NCBI RefSeq assembly: GCF_001665835.1
Contig: NZ_LZSX01000028.1
Span: forward strand, 1-36,223
Direction: 5' to 3'
From: Mycobacterium colombiense
GTDB taxonomy: Bacteria > Actinomycetota > Actinomycetes > Mycobacteriales > Mycobacteriaceae
DNA: 36,223 nucleotides
A program made the position numbers and the translations under genes. The notes beneath the pieces were generated by a model that made no database searches, was not told where the DNA came from, and worked only from the letters and a program-made list of their open reading frames with translations. Below are positions 27,343 to 35,433 of this stretch, piece after piece. Numbering within the stretch: the stretch's first letter is position 1; every line of letters begins with the position of its first letter.

Positions 27343-29096
27343 CAGTACTTCCGTTCCTTGGGTTCGTAGCGCGTCTGCACCACGGGTTTGAAGTCCAGCG
27401 CGATGTCGCTGAGCAGGTCGCTGCCCTGCTTGTAGGCCATGGTGTGGCGCATGAAGTTGACGTCGTCGCGGTTGGGGTAGTCCTCGCGGGCATGGCCGCC
27501 GCGCGACTCCTTGCGATTCAGCGCACCGACCACGGTGACCTCGGCGAGCTCCAGCAGAAAGCCCAGCTCGATGGCCTCGAGCAGGTCGCTGTTGAATCGT
27601 TTCCCCTTGTCGTGCACGCTAATTCGGGCGTACCGCTCCTTCAGGGCGTGGATGTCGGTGAGCGCCTGCTTGAGCGTCTCCTCGGTGCGGAACACCGCGG
27701 CGTTGTTGTCCATCGACTGCTGAAGGGCGATGCGGATGTCGGCGACGCGCTCGTTGCCGTGCTCGCTCAAAATGTCGCCGACCCACCCGACGACCATCGC
27801 CTCGGGCTCCGGAGGCATATCCACGAAGTCATGCCCCCGCGCGTAATTGGCCGCGGCGATGCCCGCCCGGCGCCCGAACACGTTGATGTCCAGCAGCGAA
27901 TTGGTGCCCAGCCGGTTGGCCCCGTGCACCGACACGCACGCGCACTCGCCGGCCGCGTACAGCCCCGGCACCGTGGAAGTGTTGTCCCGCAACACCTGTC
28001 CGGTGACGGTGGTGGGGACGCCGCCCATCACGTAGTGACAGGTCGGGTAGACGGGGACCAGCTCGTGCACCGGGTCCACACCCAGATAGGTGCGCGCGAA
28101 CTCGGTGATGTCGGGCAGCTTGGCCTCCAGCACGTCCTCGCCGAGGTGGCGGACGTCGATGTAGACGTAATCCTTGTGCGGGCCCGCGCCGCGGCCCTCC
28201 AGCACCTCCAAAACCATTGAGCGGGCCACGATGTCGCGCGGGGCCAGGTCGACGATCGTCGGCGCGTAGCGCTCCATGAAGCGCTCGCCCTCGCCGTTGA
28301 GCAGCCGGCCGCCCTCACCGCGCACCGCCTCGGAGATCAAAATGCCCAGGCCCGCCAGGCCGGTCGGATGGAATTGGTGAAACTCCATGTCCTCCAACGG
28401 AAGTCCTTTGCGGAAGACGATGCCGATGCCGTCACCGGTCAGCGTGTGCGCGTTGGAGGTGGTCTTGTACATCCGGCCCGAGCCGCCGGTGGCGAGCACG
28501 ATCGCCTTGGCGTGGAACACGTGGATGTCGCCGGTGGCCAGCTCGTAGGCGACCACCCCGGTGGCCACCGGACCGCTCGGGGTCTGGGTGAGCACCAGGT
28601 CCAGCGCATAGAACTCGTTGAAGAACTGCACGTCGTGCCGGACGCAGTTCTGGTACAGCGTCTGCAGGATCATGTGGCCGGTGCGGTCGGCGGCGTAACA
28701 GGCCCGGCGCACCGGGGCCTTGCCGTGGTCGCGGGTGTGCCCGCCGAACCGGCGCTGGTCGATGCGGCCCTCGGGGGTGCGGTTGAACGGCATCCCCATC
28801 TTCTCCAGGTCGAGCACCGCGTCGATGGCTTCCTTGCACATGATCTCCACGGCGTCCTGGTCGGCGAGGTAGTCGCCGCCCTTGACCGTGTCGAACGTGT
28901 GCCACTCCCAGTTGTCCTCTTCGACGTTGGCCAGCGCCGCGCACATGCCGCCCTGGGCGGCGCCGGTGTGGCTGCGGGTGGGGTAGAGCTTGGTCAGCAC
29001 CGCGGTGCGCACCCGCGGGCCCGCCTCCACCGCGGCGCGCATGCCGGCACCACCCGCGCCGACGATCACCACGTCGTACCGGTGTTGCTGGATCAC
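27342..29096 (-). CDS. sdhA: Succinate dehydrogenase flavoprotein subunit
   Basis: SdhA (584 residues) oxidises succinate to fumarate at the membrane face. The FAD-binding GAGGAGMRAA lies at about residues 13-22, and His43 in SHTGAAQGGM is the covalent FAD link. RRFGGHTRDHGK, HQFHPTGLAG and GANRLGTNSLLD are substrate and catalytic segments. Equivalent to Rv3318. The gene starts three bases after the sdhD stop and overlaps sdhB. Confidence 0.97.
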   Translation of the reverse strand: MIQQHRYDVVIVGAGGAGMRAAVEAGPRVRTAVLTKLYPTRSHTGAAQGGMCAALANVEEDNWEWHTFDTVKGGDYLADQDAVEIMCKEAIDAVLDLEKMGMPFNRTPEGRIDQRRFGGHTRDHGKAPVRRACYAADRTGHMILQTLYQNCVRHDVQFFNEFYALDLVLTQTPSGPVATGVVAYELATGDIHVFHAKAIVLATGGSGRMYKTTSNAHTLTGDGIGIVFRKGLPLEDMEFHQFHPTGLAGLGILISEAVRGEGGRLLNGEGERFMERYAPTIVDLAPRDIVARSMVLEVLEGRGAGPHKDYVYIDVRHLGEDVLEAKLPDITEFARTYLGVDPVHELVPVYPTCHYVMGGVPTTVTGQVLRDNTSTVPGLYAAGECACVSVHGANRLGTNSLLDINVFGRRAGIAAANYARGHDFVDMPPEPEAMVVGWVGDILSEHGNERVADIRIALQQSMDNNAAVFRTEETLKQALTDIHALKERYARISVHDKGKRFNSDLLEAIELGFLLELAEVTVVGALNRKESRGGHAREDYPNRDDVNFMRHTMAYKQGSDLLSDIALDFKPVVQTRYEPKERKY

Positions 29097-29099
29097 GGG

Positions 29100-29570
29100 T
29101 CAGCCTCCGATGTTGGGGTCGAATGTCAGCAGCACATAGGTGCCCAGCACCAACGTGAAGCCCATGGACAACAGCAGCAGGCTGTTGAGCCAGAACCGGG
29201 TGCTGTCCTTGCGGCTGTAGTCGTCGATGATGGTGCGCAGCCCGTTGCCGCCGTGCAGCTGTGCCAGCCACAGCAGCGCCAGGTCCCAGAACTGCCAGAA
29301 CGGCGACGCCCAGCGCTGCGCCACGTAGTTGAAGTCGATGCGGTAAACGCCGTCATCCCACATCAGCATGATGAACAGGTGGCCGATCGCCAGCACGAAC
29401 AGCGCGATCCCGGAGAACCGCATGAACAGCCAGGCGAACTTCTCGAAGTTGGGGATGCCGGCCCGCCGCCGCGGCGAGCGGGGGTTGTCCAGGCTGGCGG
29501 GACGGTCGTAGAGGCGCTGTTTGACCGGGGCGACCTCGCCGGGGCCGAGCTGCACGTCCGGACCGCTCAT
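29100..29570 (-). CDS. sdhD: Succinate dehydrogenase membrane anchor subunit
   Basis: A 156-residue membrane anchor with three helices: FMRFSGIALFVLAIGHLFIM, then FWDLALLWLAQLHGGNGLRT and LLLLSMGFTLVLGTYVLLTF. It helps form the quinone pocket and heme site with SdhC; His residues in helix 1 (GHLF) and helix 2 (QLHGG) are candidate heme ligands. Equivalent to Rv3317. ATG 29570 overlaps the sdhC stop (ATGA), which rules out the long frame to 30035. Confidence 0.92.
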   Translation of the reverse strand: MSGPDVQLGPGEVAPVKQRLYDRPASLDNPRSPRRRAGIPNFEKFAWLFMRFSGIALFVLAIGHLFIMLMWDDGVYRIDFNYVAQRWASPFWQFWDLALLWLAQLHGGNGLRTIIDDYSRKDSTRFWLNSLLLLSMGFTLVLGTYVLLTFDPNIGG

Positions 29571-30016
29571 CGGAAGTGCTCCATCATGTGGATGACCGTC
29601 ACCACGCCGGCCGGGACCATCAGCAGCAGGAACACGATGCCGACGATCCAGAACATCAGCTTCTGGTGGCGCGGGCCCTCCGACCAGAAGTCGATCAGGA
29701 TCACCCGAATCCCGTTCAGCCCGTGGAAGAGCACCGCGGCGACCAGGCCGTATTCCATCAGGCCGACGATGGGCATCTGGTAGTCGTGGATCACCGCGTT
29801 GTACGTCTGCGGGCTCACCCGCAGCATCGCGGCGTCCAGCACGTGGACGAACAGGAAAAAGAAGATCGTCGCGCCGCTGATCCGGTGCAGCACCCACGAC
29901 CACATGCCGGGGTCGCCGCGGTACAGCGTCCGTGGTGGCCTGCGTTTGCGCGAGGGAGCCGATCCCGGTGCCGCCGGATCCGCGGTCGTCGGTTGCGTAG
30001 TCACCCCAGTCCTCAC
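29567..30016 (-). CDS. sdhC: Succinate dehydrogenase cytochrome b556 subunit
   Basis: A 149-residue membrane subunit with three helices and the sequence HRISGATIFFFLFVHVLDA, whose Ser/Arg bind quinone and whose His can ligate heme. FHGLNGIRVILIDFW is the second family signature. Equivalent to Rv3316, annotated there from the internal MWSWV; the upstream residues here are basic and Pro-rich. GTG 30016 has GGAAGAAGG just before it; GTG 30004 is an alternative. First gene of sdhCDAB, the Sdh2 enzyme that supports growth under low oxygen in mycobacteria (from memory). Divergent from cdd. Confidence 0.9.
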   Translation of the reverse strand: MRTGVTTQPTTADPAAPGSAPSRKRRPPRTLYRGDPGMWSWVLHRISGATIFFFLFVHVLDAAMLRVSPQTYNAVIHDYQMPIVGLMEYGLVAAVLFHGLNGIRVILIDFWSEGPRHQKLMFWIVGIVFLLLMVPAGVVTVIHMMEHFR

Positions 30017-30164
30017 CGCCTTCTTCCGACTTCAACGTCAGCCACTCCGGGCACTTGAGCTTAGCTCGGACACGGTGTGACTTGGGCCAATGTCCGCCAA
30101 GCGAAAAGCCGTTTTGCGACTAGGGTGATCGTCGGAATCGACGATGCGTGAGCGGGGTTTCGTG

Positions 30165-30566
30165 ATGCCTGAGATCGACTGGAATACGTTGCGGGACAAG
30201 GCAATCTATGTCTCCGCGGGTGCCTACGCACCCTACTCACGGTTCCGGGTCGGGGCGGCCGCGCTGGTCGACGACGGCCGGGTGGTCACCGGTTGCAATG
30301 TGGAGAACATCTCATATGGCCTTGGTCTCTGTGCCGAATGCGCGGTGGTGTGCGCCCTGCATTCGACCGGCGGTGGCCGCCTGGTGGCGCTGGCGTGCGT
30401 GGACGGGCGCGGATCGGTGCTGATGCCGTGCGGCCGGTGCCGTCAGGTGCTGCTCGAGCACGGTGGGCCCGAGCTGCTGATCGACCATCCCGGCGGGCCG
30501 CGCCGGCTCGGCGACCTGCTGCCGGACGCCTTCGGCCCCGACGACCTGGCCGCGGGGCGCGGCTGA
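30165..30566 (+). CDS. cdd: Cytidine deaminase
   Basis: Cdd deaminates cytidine and deoxycytidine in pyrimidine salvage. The 133-residue protein is the small tetrameric type: Cys56-Ala-Glu58 in LCAECAV (Glu58 is the proton shuttle) and Cys89/Cys92 in MPCGRC bind zinc; NVENISYG contacts the ribose. ATG 30165 gives exactly the length of Rv3315c and has GCGGGG upstream; ATG 30144 is less likely. The stop is shared with the deoA start (TGATG). Confidence 0.95.
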   Translation: MPEIDWNTLRDKAIYVSAGAYAPYSRFRVGAAALVDDGRVVTGCNVENISYGLGLCAECAVVCALHSTGGGRLVALACVDGRGSVLMPCGRCRQVLLEHGGPELLIDHPGGPRRLGDLLPDAFGPDDLAAGRG

Positions 30567-31849
30567 TGCATCCCGCGTTCGACGCGCCCACGGTGATCAG
30601 GACCAAGCGCGACGGCGGCCGGTTGTCCGACGCCGCCATCGACTGGGTCATCGGCGCCTATACCGACGGGCGGGTGGCCGAGGAGCAGATGGCGGCGCTG
30701 CTGATGGCGATCCTGCTGCGCGGCATGGATCCCGGCGAGACCACGCGGTGGACGGCGGCGATGCTGGCGTCGGGCGACACTCTCGACTTCGGCGACCTGG
30801 GCCTGCGGACGGTCGACAAGCACTCCACCGGCGGGGTGGGGGACAAGATCACCCTGCCCCTGGTGCCCGTCGTCGCCGCCTGCGGAGCCGCGGTCCCGCA
30901 GGCGTCGGGTCGCGGGCTCGGCCACACCGGCGGCACCCTGGACAAGCTGGAATCCATCGCCGGGTTCAGCGCCGAGCTGTCCAACCGGCGCGTCCGCGAC
31001 CAGCTGCGCGACGTCGGCGCGGCCATCTTCGCCGCCGGCGACCTGGCCCCGGCCGACGCCAAGCTGTACGCGCTGCGCGACATCACCGCCACGGTCGAAT
31101 CGCTGCCGCTGATCGCCAGCTCGGTGATGAGCAAGAAGCTGGCCGAGGGGGCCGGCGCGCTGGTGCTCGACGTGAAGGTCGGCTCCGGGGCGCTGCTGGA
31201 CTCCGAGCGGCAGTGCCGCGAGCTGGCGCACACCATGGTCGAGCTGGGCGCGGCGCACGGGGTTCCCACCCGCGCGCTGCTGACCGACATGAACCGCCCG
31301 CTGGGCGCGACCGTCGGCAATGCCCTGGAGGTCGCCGAGTCCCTCGACGTGCTGGCCGGGGGCGGCCCGCCCGACGTGGTGGAGCTGACGCTGCGGCTGG
31401 CCTCCGAGATGCTCGAGCTGGCCGGGATCGACGACCGCGATCCCGCCGACACCCTGCGCGACGGCACCGCGATGGACCGGTTCCGTCGGCTCATCGCGGC
31501 CCAGGGCGGTGATTTGTCGGTGCCGTTGCCCGTCGCCGGGCATGCCGAGACCGTGATCGCCCCCCGGGGCGGCACAATGGGCGATATCGACGCGATGGCA
31601 GTGGGGCTGGCGGCATGGCGGCTCGGCGCGGGCAGGTCCCGTCCGGGCGAACGCGTGCAGTTGGGCGCGGGTATCCGGATCCACCGCCGCCCCGGCGAGC
31701 CGGTCACCGCCGGCGAGCCGTTGTTCACCCTCTACACCGACACCCCGGAGCGCTTCGGTGCCGCGCTCGCCGAGCTGGACGGCGGGTGGAGCGTCGACGG
31801 CACACCACCGGCCTCCCGACCGCTGATCATCGATCGGATCGTCACATGA
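30566..31849 (+). CDS. deoA: Thymidine phosphorylase
   Basis: DeoA splits thymidine with phosphate into thymine and deoxyribose-1-phosphate. The 427-residue protein has the pyrimidine-phosphorylase signature around [12 protein letters not shown], the glycine-rich [14 protein letters not shown] phosphate loop, and the [20 protein letters not shown] region. Length equals Rv3314c. Start at ATG 30566 overlaps the cdd stop by one base; the stop overlaps add (ATGA at 31846-31849), so cdd, deoA and add are translationally linked. Confidence 0.96.
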   Translation: MHPAFDAPTVIRTKRDGGRLSDAAIDWVIGAYTDGRVAEEQMAALLMAILLRGMDPGETTRWTAAMLASGDTLDFGDLGLRTVDKHSTGGVGDKITLPLVPVVAACGAAVPQASGRGLGHTGGTLDKLESIAGFSAELSNRRVRDQLRDVGAAIFAAGDLAPADAKLYALRDITATVESLPLIASSVMSKKLAEGAGALVLDVKVGSGALLDSERQCRELAHTMVELGAAHGVPTRALLTDMNRPLGATVGNALEVAESLDVLAGGGPPDVVELTLRLASEMLELAGIDDRDPADTLRDGTAMDRFRRLIAAQGGDLSVPLPVAGHAETVIAPRGGTMGDIDAMAVGLAAWRLGAGRSRPGERVQLGAGIRIHRRPGEPVTAGEPLFTLYTDTPERFGAALAELDGGWSVDGTPPASRPLIIDRIVT

Positions 31850-32934
31850 CCGCACCGCTAGGGCTGGAGCAGATCAGAAAGGCCCCCAAGGCCCTGCTGC
31901 ACGATCACCTGGACGGCGGGCTGCGCCCGTCGACCGTGCTGGAGATCGCCGGGCAGGTCGGCTACGACGGGCTGCCCGCCACCGATGTCGACGAGCTGGC
32001 GACGTGGTTTCGCACCCGTTCGCACAGCGGCTCGCTGGAGCGCTACCTGGAGCCGTTCTCGCACACCGTGGCGGTGATGCAGACACCGGAGGCGCTGCAT
32101 CGGGTCGCCTACGAGTGCGTGGAGGATCTGGCCGCGGACTCGGTGGTGTACGCCGAGGTCCGGTTCGCCCCCGAGCTGCACATCGACCGCGGGCTGTCCT
32201 TCGATGCGATCGTCGACGCCGTGTTGGCCGGCTTCGCCGAGGGCGAAAAGGCTTGTGCCGCCTCGAATCGCCCGATCGTGGTGCGGCTGTTGGTTACCGC
32301 GATGCGGCACGCGGCGGTGTCCCGGGAGATCGCCGAGCTGGCGATCCGGTTCCGGGACAAGGGGGTCGTCGGATTCGACATCGCCGGCGCCGAGGCCGGC
32401 AACCCGCCCACCCGGCACCTGGACGCCTTCGATTACTTGCGAGACCACAACGCCCGCTTCACCATTCACGCCGGTGAGGCGTTCGGGCTGCCGTCCATCC
32501 ATGAGGCGATCGCCTTCTGCGGTGCGGACCGGCTGGGCCACGGGGTGCGCATCGTCGACGACATCGAGGTGCTGGACGACGGGCAGGTCCGGCTTGGTCA
32601 ACAGGCATCCATCTTGCGGGACAAGAGAATTCCGCTGGAATTGTGCCCCAGCTCCAACGTGCAGACCGGCGCCGTCAAGAGCATCGCCGAACATCCGTTC
32701 GATCTGCTGGCCCGCGCCCGCTTCCGGGTGACCGTCAACACCGACAACCGGCTGATGAGCGACACCTTCATGAGCCGCGAAATGCACCGGCTGGTCGAGG
32801 CTTTCGGCTACGGGTGGAGCGACCTCGAGCGCTTCACCATCAACGCGATGAAATCCGCGTTCATCCCGTTCGACGAGCGGCTGGCGATCATCGACGAGGT
32901 GATCAAGCCGCGCTACGCCGTGCTGATCGGTTAG
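31846..32934 (+). CDS. add: Adenosine deaminase
   Basis: Add converts adenosine and deoxyadenosine to inosine forms in purine salvage. The 362-residue TIM-barrel has zinc ligands His19 and His21 (LLHDHLDGG), the catalytic HAGEAFG Glu, the RLGHGVRI His and Asp in VNTDNRLMS. The second Asp of the usual NTDDP is Asn here, which as I recall is normal for actinobacterial enzymes (Rv3313c). The longer frame to 31615 overlaps deoA; ATG 31846 is set by the ATGA overlap. Last gene of the operon. Confidence 0.95.
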   Translation: MTAPLGLEQIRKAPKALLHDHLDGGLRPSTVLEIAGQVGYDGLPATDVDELATWFRTRSHSGSLERYLEPFSHTVAVMQTPEALHRVAYECVEDLAADSVVYAEVRFAPELHIDRGLSFDAIVDAVLAGFAEGEKACAASNRPIVVRLLVTAMRHAAVSREIAELAIRFRDKGVVGFDIAGAEAGNPPTRHLDAFDYLRDHNARFTIHAGEAFGLPSIHEAIAFCGADRLGHGVRIVDDIEVLDDGQVRLGQQASILRDKRIPLELCPSSNVQTGAVKSIAEHPFDLLARARFRVTVNTDNRLMSDTFMSREMHRLVEAFGYGWSDLERFTINAMKSAFIPFDERLAIIDEVIKPRYAVLIG

Positions 32935-32952
32935 GCCGGGCGCGGTCCCTCG

Positions 32953-33453
32953 CTAGATGTGCCCGGGCATCCCGATGGACGGGTCCGACGGCGCCTCGGG
33001 TGCGACCGGCATGGCCGGCGGCGCCATCGGCGGGGGTGCCATCGGTGGCGGTTCCGCGGGCGGTGGCGCCACTGGTGGAGGCGGTTCCATCAGCGGCCCG
33101 GCCATGGGCGCGGGTGGCGGCGGCGCCATCGGCGGCGCGGGGGCGTACGGGCCTCCCGCGCACACCGGGTCGGTGGGCATGCTGATGCAGCTCAGATCCG
33201 CCGGGCCGGTGGGAGCGCCGCCGGCATAGGGTCCGCCCTGACATTGAGCCAACCCAGGCATCCCCACGCACCGGGGATCGGACGGGTTGGTCGGAAGACC
33301 GGGATCGGGATCATCTTGCGGCGCAATTGGTGTGCGCGCGGGCGCCGCGTGTGCCGGAACGGCCGTGCCCGTCGCGGCGATTGTGAACAGCGCCGCGGCC
33401 ACCGCCGCTCTCGTCATCGCGTCGCGGACTCCCGCGCAGATCGCCCAAGCCAT
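32953..33453 (-). CDS. Secreted proline-rich protein of unknown function
   Basis: A 166-residue exported protein. Signal peptide about residues 1-36 (ending VPAHAAPA). The mature N-terminal half repeats a motif twice: Cys-x-x-Met-Pro-x(5)-Cys-x-Gly-Gly-Pro-Tyr (RCVGMPGLAQCQGGPY and SCISMPTDPVCAGGPY), suggesting two small disulfide loops. The rest is a Pro/Met/Ala low-complexity tail (PPPMAPP-type repeats) likely to span the wall. ATG 33453 has a strong ribosome binding site (GTGAGGGGGC). In M. tuberculosis the mtp pilin gene lies at this position, but I see no convincing sequence similarity. Convergent with add. Confidence 0.75.
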   Translation of the reverse strand: MAWAICAGVRDAMTRAAVAAALFTIAATGTAVPAHAAPARTPIAPQDDPDPGLPTNPSDPRCVGMPGLAQCQGGPYAGGAPTGPADLSCISMPTDPVCAGGPYAPAPPMAPPPPAPMAGPLMEPPPPVAPPPAEPPPMAPPPMAPPAMPVAPEAPSDPSIGMPGHI

Positions 33454-33501
33454 CGTGCCCCCTCACGGCCGTGCCCGTCGCGGCTTCCCCCGGGCTATCG
33501 A

Positions 33502-34212
33502 TCAGTCTGCGGCACGAGCGCCAAATCCGGTAGCCCATAACGGGTCCGGTTGGACCGAAAGGCCCATGGCCCGCACCGTGCTGGCCAAGTGGGTCTGCAC
33601 CGCCCGCAGGGCGCGCGGTAAGTCGCCGTCGCGCAAGGCTTCCGCGATGTCCGCGTGCTCGGCCATGATCGTGGCCACCCGATCGGGTTCGCGCAGCGCC
33701 GATTCCCCGATCATCCGCATCTGGCGGTCGCGCAAGGACGAGTAGAAAGCCGACAGGATGGCGTTGCCCGACTCTTCCAGGGTGATGGCGTGGAAGGCGC
33801 GGTCGGACTCCAGGAACTCCCGCCAGTCGGCCGCCGCCGCGGCGTCGCGCTGCCGGCGCAGCTCGTCCGACTGCCGTTCGAAGACCTCGGCGCAGACGGC
33901 CGGGCCGCGCCCGATCACCTTGCCGGCCGCGAACTGCTCCAGCACCAGCCGGGCGTCCATGACCGCCCGCACCTCGTCGGGCGAGACCGGGACCACCAGG
34001 GCGCCGCGCTGCGGATAGAGCCGCAACAGCCCCTCGGCCTCCAGCCGCAGGAACGCCTCGCGCACCGGGGTGCGCGACATCCCGAGCGCGGTGGCGACGT
34101 CGCCCTCGCTGATCAGCTCGCCGCCGGGGAATTCGCCGGTGAGGACCTGCGCCTTGACGTAGTCCAGCGCGCGGTCCTTGGCCGTGCCCGGTCGGGGGTG
34201 CTTTGCTGCCAC
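33502..34212 (-). CDS. GntR-family transcriptional regulator, FCD (FadR) type
   Basis: A 236-residue repressor-type regulator. Residues about 12-70 are the winged helix (LISEGDVATALGMSRTPVREA, PQRGALVVP wing). The FCD helical domain follows, with the Asp and His of SDRAFHAITLEESGN as metal or carboxylate ligands. GTG 34212 is preferred to the longer ATG 34257 because AGAAGAGGG sits just upstream. Effectors of FCD regulators are usually small organic acids. It is divergent from the two-cupin gene across a region with repeated GATAC motifs, its likely operators, so it probably controls that gene and itself. Confidence 0.9.
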   Translation of the reverse strand: MAAKHPRPGTAKDRALDYVKAQVLTGEFPGGELISEGDVATALGMSRTPVREAFLRLEAEGLLRLYPQRGALVVPVSPDEVRAVMDARLVLEQFAAGKVIGRGPAVCAEVFERQSDELRRQRDAAAAADWREFLESDRAFHAITLEESGNAILSAFYSSLRDRQMRMIGESALREPDRVATIMAEHADIAEALRDGDLPRALRAVQTHLASTVRAMGLSVQPDPLWATGFGARAAD

Positions 34213-34237
34213 GCGAGCCCTCTTCTGGTAGCTAAGT

Positions 34238-34334
34238 CGTATCTCAAGCGTGGTCACGACCGTACACTGCTGCTCCTACCTGCGAGGCTTGACACTGAGA
34301 TACAAGATAAATACTATTCAGATACGAGAGATAC
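34238..34334. promoter_or_regulatory. Repeated GAGATAC operator motifs between GntR gene and cupin gene
   Basis: TGAGATAC occurs on plus at 34296-34303 and on minus at 34246-34239, forming an inverted pair; GAGATAC recurs at 34328-34334 and CAGATAC at 34319-34325. These AT-rich repeats stand out from the GC-rich background and cover the -35/-10 spacer and start region of the cupin promoter. They are the probable binding sites of the divergent GntR/FCD protein. Confidence 0.6.
34289..34317 (+). promoter_or_regulatory. Strong housekeeping promoter of the cupin gene
   Basis: TTGACA (34289-34294), 17-nt spacer, TACTAT (34312-34317). The -35 is a perfect match and the -10 matches 4/6. Transcription would begin near 34324, with a 30-nt leader containing AGGAGG. 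Operator motifs overlap it. Confidence 0.7.
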
Positions 34335-34353
34335 CTGAGCAAGGAGGCGGCAG

Positions 34354-35376
34354 ATGCCCCAGCAGTTGGTGACACCGAACCTGGACCCGACGATCCCCGC
34401 GCCGATGATCAACGTGGCCGAGTACGGGTTCGAGGGCCGTTTCGAGGAGTGGGCGCAGCAGGCCGAATACTTCGAGTACTCCAAGGCGGCCAACCCGATC
34501 GGATCCGGGCACGTCCCACCGGTCCCGCTGCGGAGGTTCGATCCCGAGATCTATCTCGGCGCGCCGACCGGCGTGATCCCGCTGGATCTTTCCAAGGAAC
34601 TGGGCATCGACACCGGCGCGGCGACCAGCCCGGCGCTGCTGGCCAACTTCGTCAGCATCCGCGCCCGGGAGCAGGTCGACACCAGCCCCAACGCCACCTC
34701 GCAGCTTTACTACGTGCTCTACGGGCGGGGCTTCGCGGCGGTCAACGGCCGGCTGATCGAGTGGGAGAAAGGCGACTTCGTGACGCTGCCGGCCGGCACC
34801 CACTCGGTCTTCTACGCCGCCACCGACACGGCCATGTACTGGGTGCACGACGAGCCGCTGCTGCGCTACCTGGGCGCCGAGGCCACCCAGCCGCGGTTTG
34901 CGGCGACCAAGTTCCGCCGCGGCGACGCGGTGGCCAAGCTGGAGGAGATCGCGTCGCGCCCGGGCGCCAACGACAAGAGCCGGGTCAGCGTGCTGCTGGC
35001 CAACACCAACCAGGAGCAGACGCTGACCATCACCCACGTGCTGTGGGCCATGTTCGGCGTGCTGCCGCCCAACCAGGTGCAGCGCCCGCACCGGCACCAG
35101 TCGGTCGCGCTGGATCTCATCCTCGATGCCCCGGAGTCCGGCTGCTACACGCTGCTCGGCACCCGGCTCGACGAGCACGGCGACATCATCAACCCCACCC
35201 GGGTGGACTGGCGGGCCGGGTGCGCCTTCACCACCCCGCCGGGCATGTGGCACGCCCACTACAACGAGACCAACGAGCCGGCCCACCTGATCCCGGTGCA
35301 GGACGCCGGGCTGCAGACCCACCTGCGCAGCCTGGACATCAAGTTCACCCAGCGCCGCGATCTCGTCGCCGGGTAA
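34354..35376 (+). CDS. Two-cupin protein, gentisate-dioxygenase-like
   Basis: A 340-residue bicupin. The C-terminal cupin has a full metal set: HRH in QRPHRHQSVALDL and the later PPGMWHAHYN histidine, a pattern like that of gentisate 1,2-dioxygenases. The N-terminal cupin (SQLYYVLYGRGFAAVNG, LPAGTHSVFYA) keeps the fold but has lost the HxH pair. Gentisate dioxygenases normally keep the metal in the N-terminal domain, so the exact reaction is uncertain; a ring-cleaving or organic-acid enzyme is a reasonable guess. A perfect AGGAGG precedes the ATG by 7 nt. It is controlled by its own strong promoter and probably the divergent GntR regulator. Confidence 0.75.
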   Translation: MPQQLVTPNLDPTIPAPMINVAEYGFEGRFEEWAQQAEYFEYSKAANPIGSGHVPPVPLRRFDPEIYLGAPTGVIPLDLSKELGIDTGAATSPALLANFVSIRAREQVDTSPNATSQLYYVLYGRGFAAVNGRLIEWEKGDFVTLPAGTHSVFYAATDTAMYWVHDEPLLRYLGAEATQPRFAATKFRRGDAVAKLEEIASRPGANDKSRVSVLLANTNQEQTLTITHVLWAMFGVLPPNQVQRPHRHQSVALDLILDAPESGCYTLLGTRLDEHGDIINPTRVDWRAGCAFTTPPGMWHAHYNETNEPAHLIPVQDAGLQTHLRSLDIKFTQRRDLVAG

Positions 35377-35419
35377 TCCCCGGGCGGCGGCGGTCCATGC
35401 ACCGCTCACGATCGCCGCA

Positions 35420-35425
35420 TAGTGT
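35420..35425 (+). promoter_or_regulatory. Candidate -10 element of the VWA gene
   Basis: TAGTGT fits TAnnnT and ends eight bases before ATG 35434, which has no clear ribosome binding site. A leaderless or near-leaderless transcript is possible; otherwise the gene may be read from the cupin promoter, 57 bp away. Confidence 0.3.
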
Positions 35426-35433
35426 GGCTGGAC

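Noticed and set aside
32957..33229. Gly-rich plus-strand frame resembling a PE_PGRS fragment
   Set aside because: It is the reverse complement of the proline-codon tail of the secreted protein; no PE domain.
32953..33453. Homologue of the mtp pilin
   Set aside because: Same genomic position, but the cysteine motifs and sequence do not match what I recall of the pilin.
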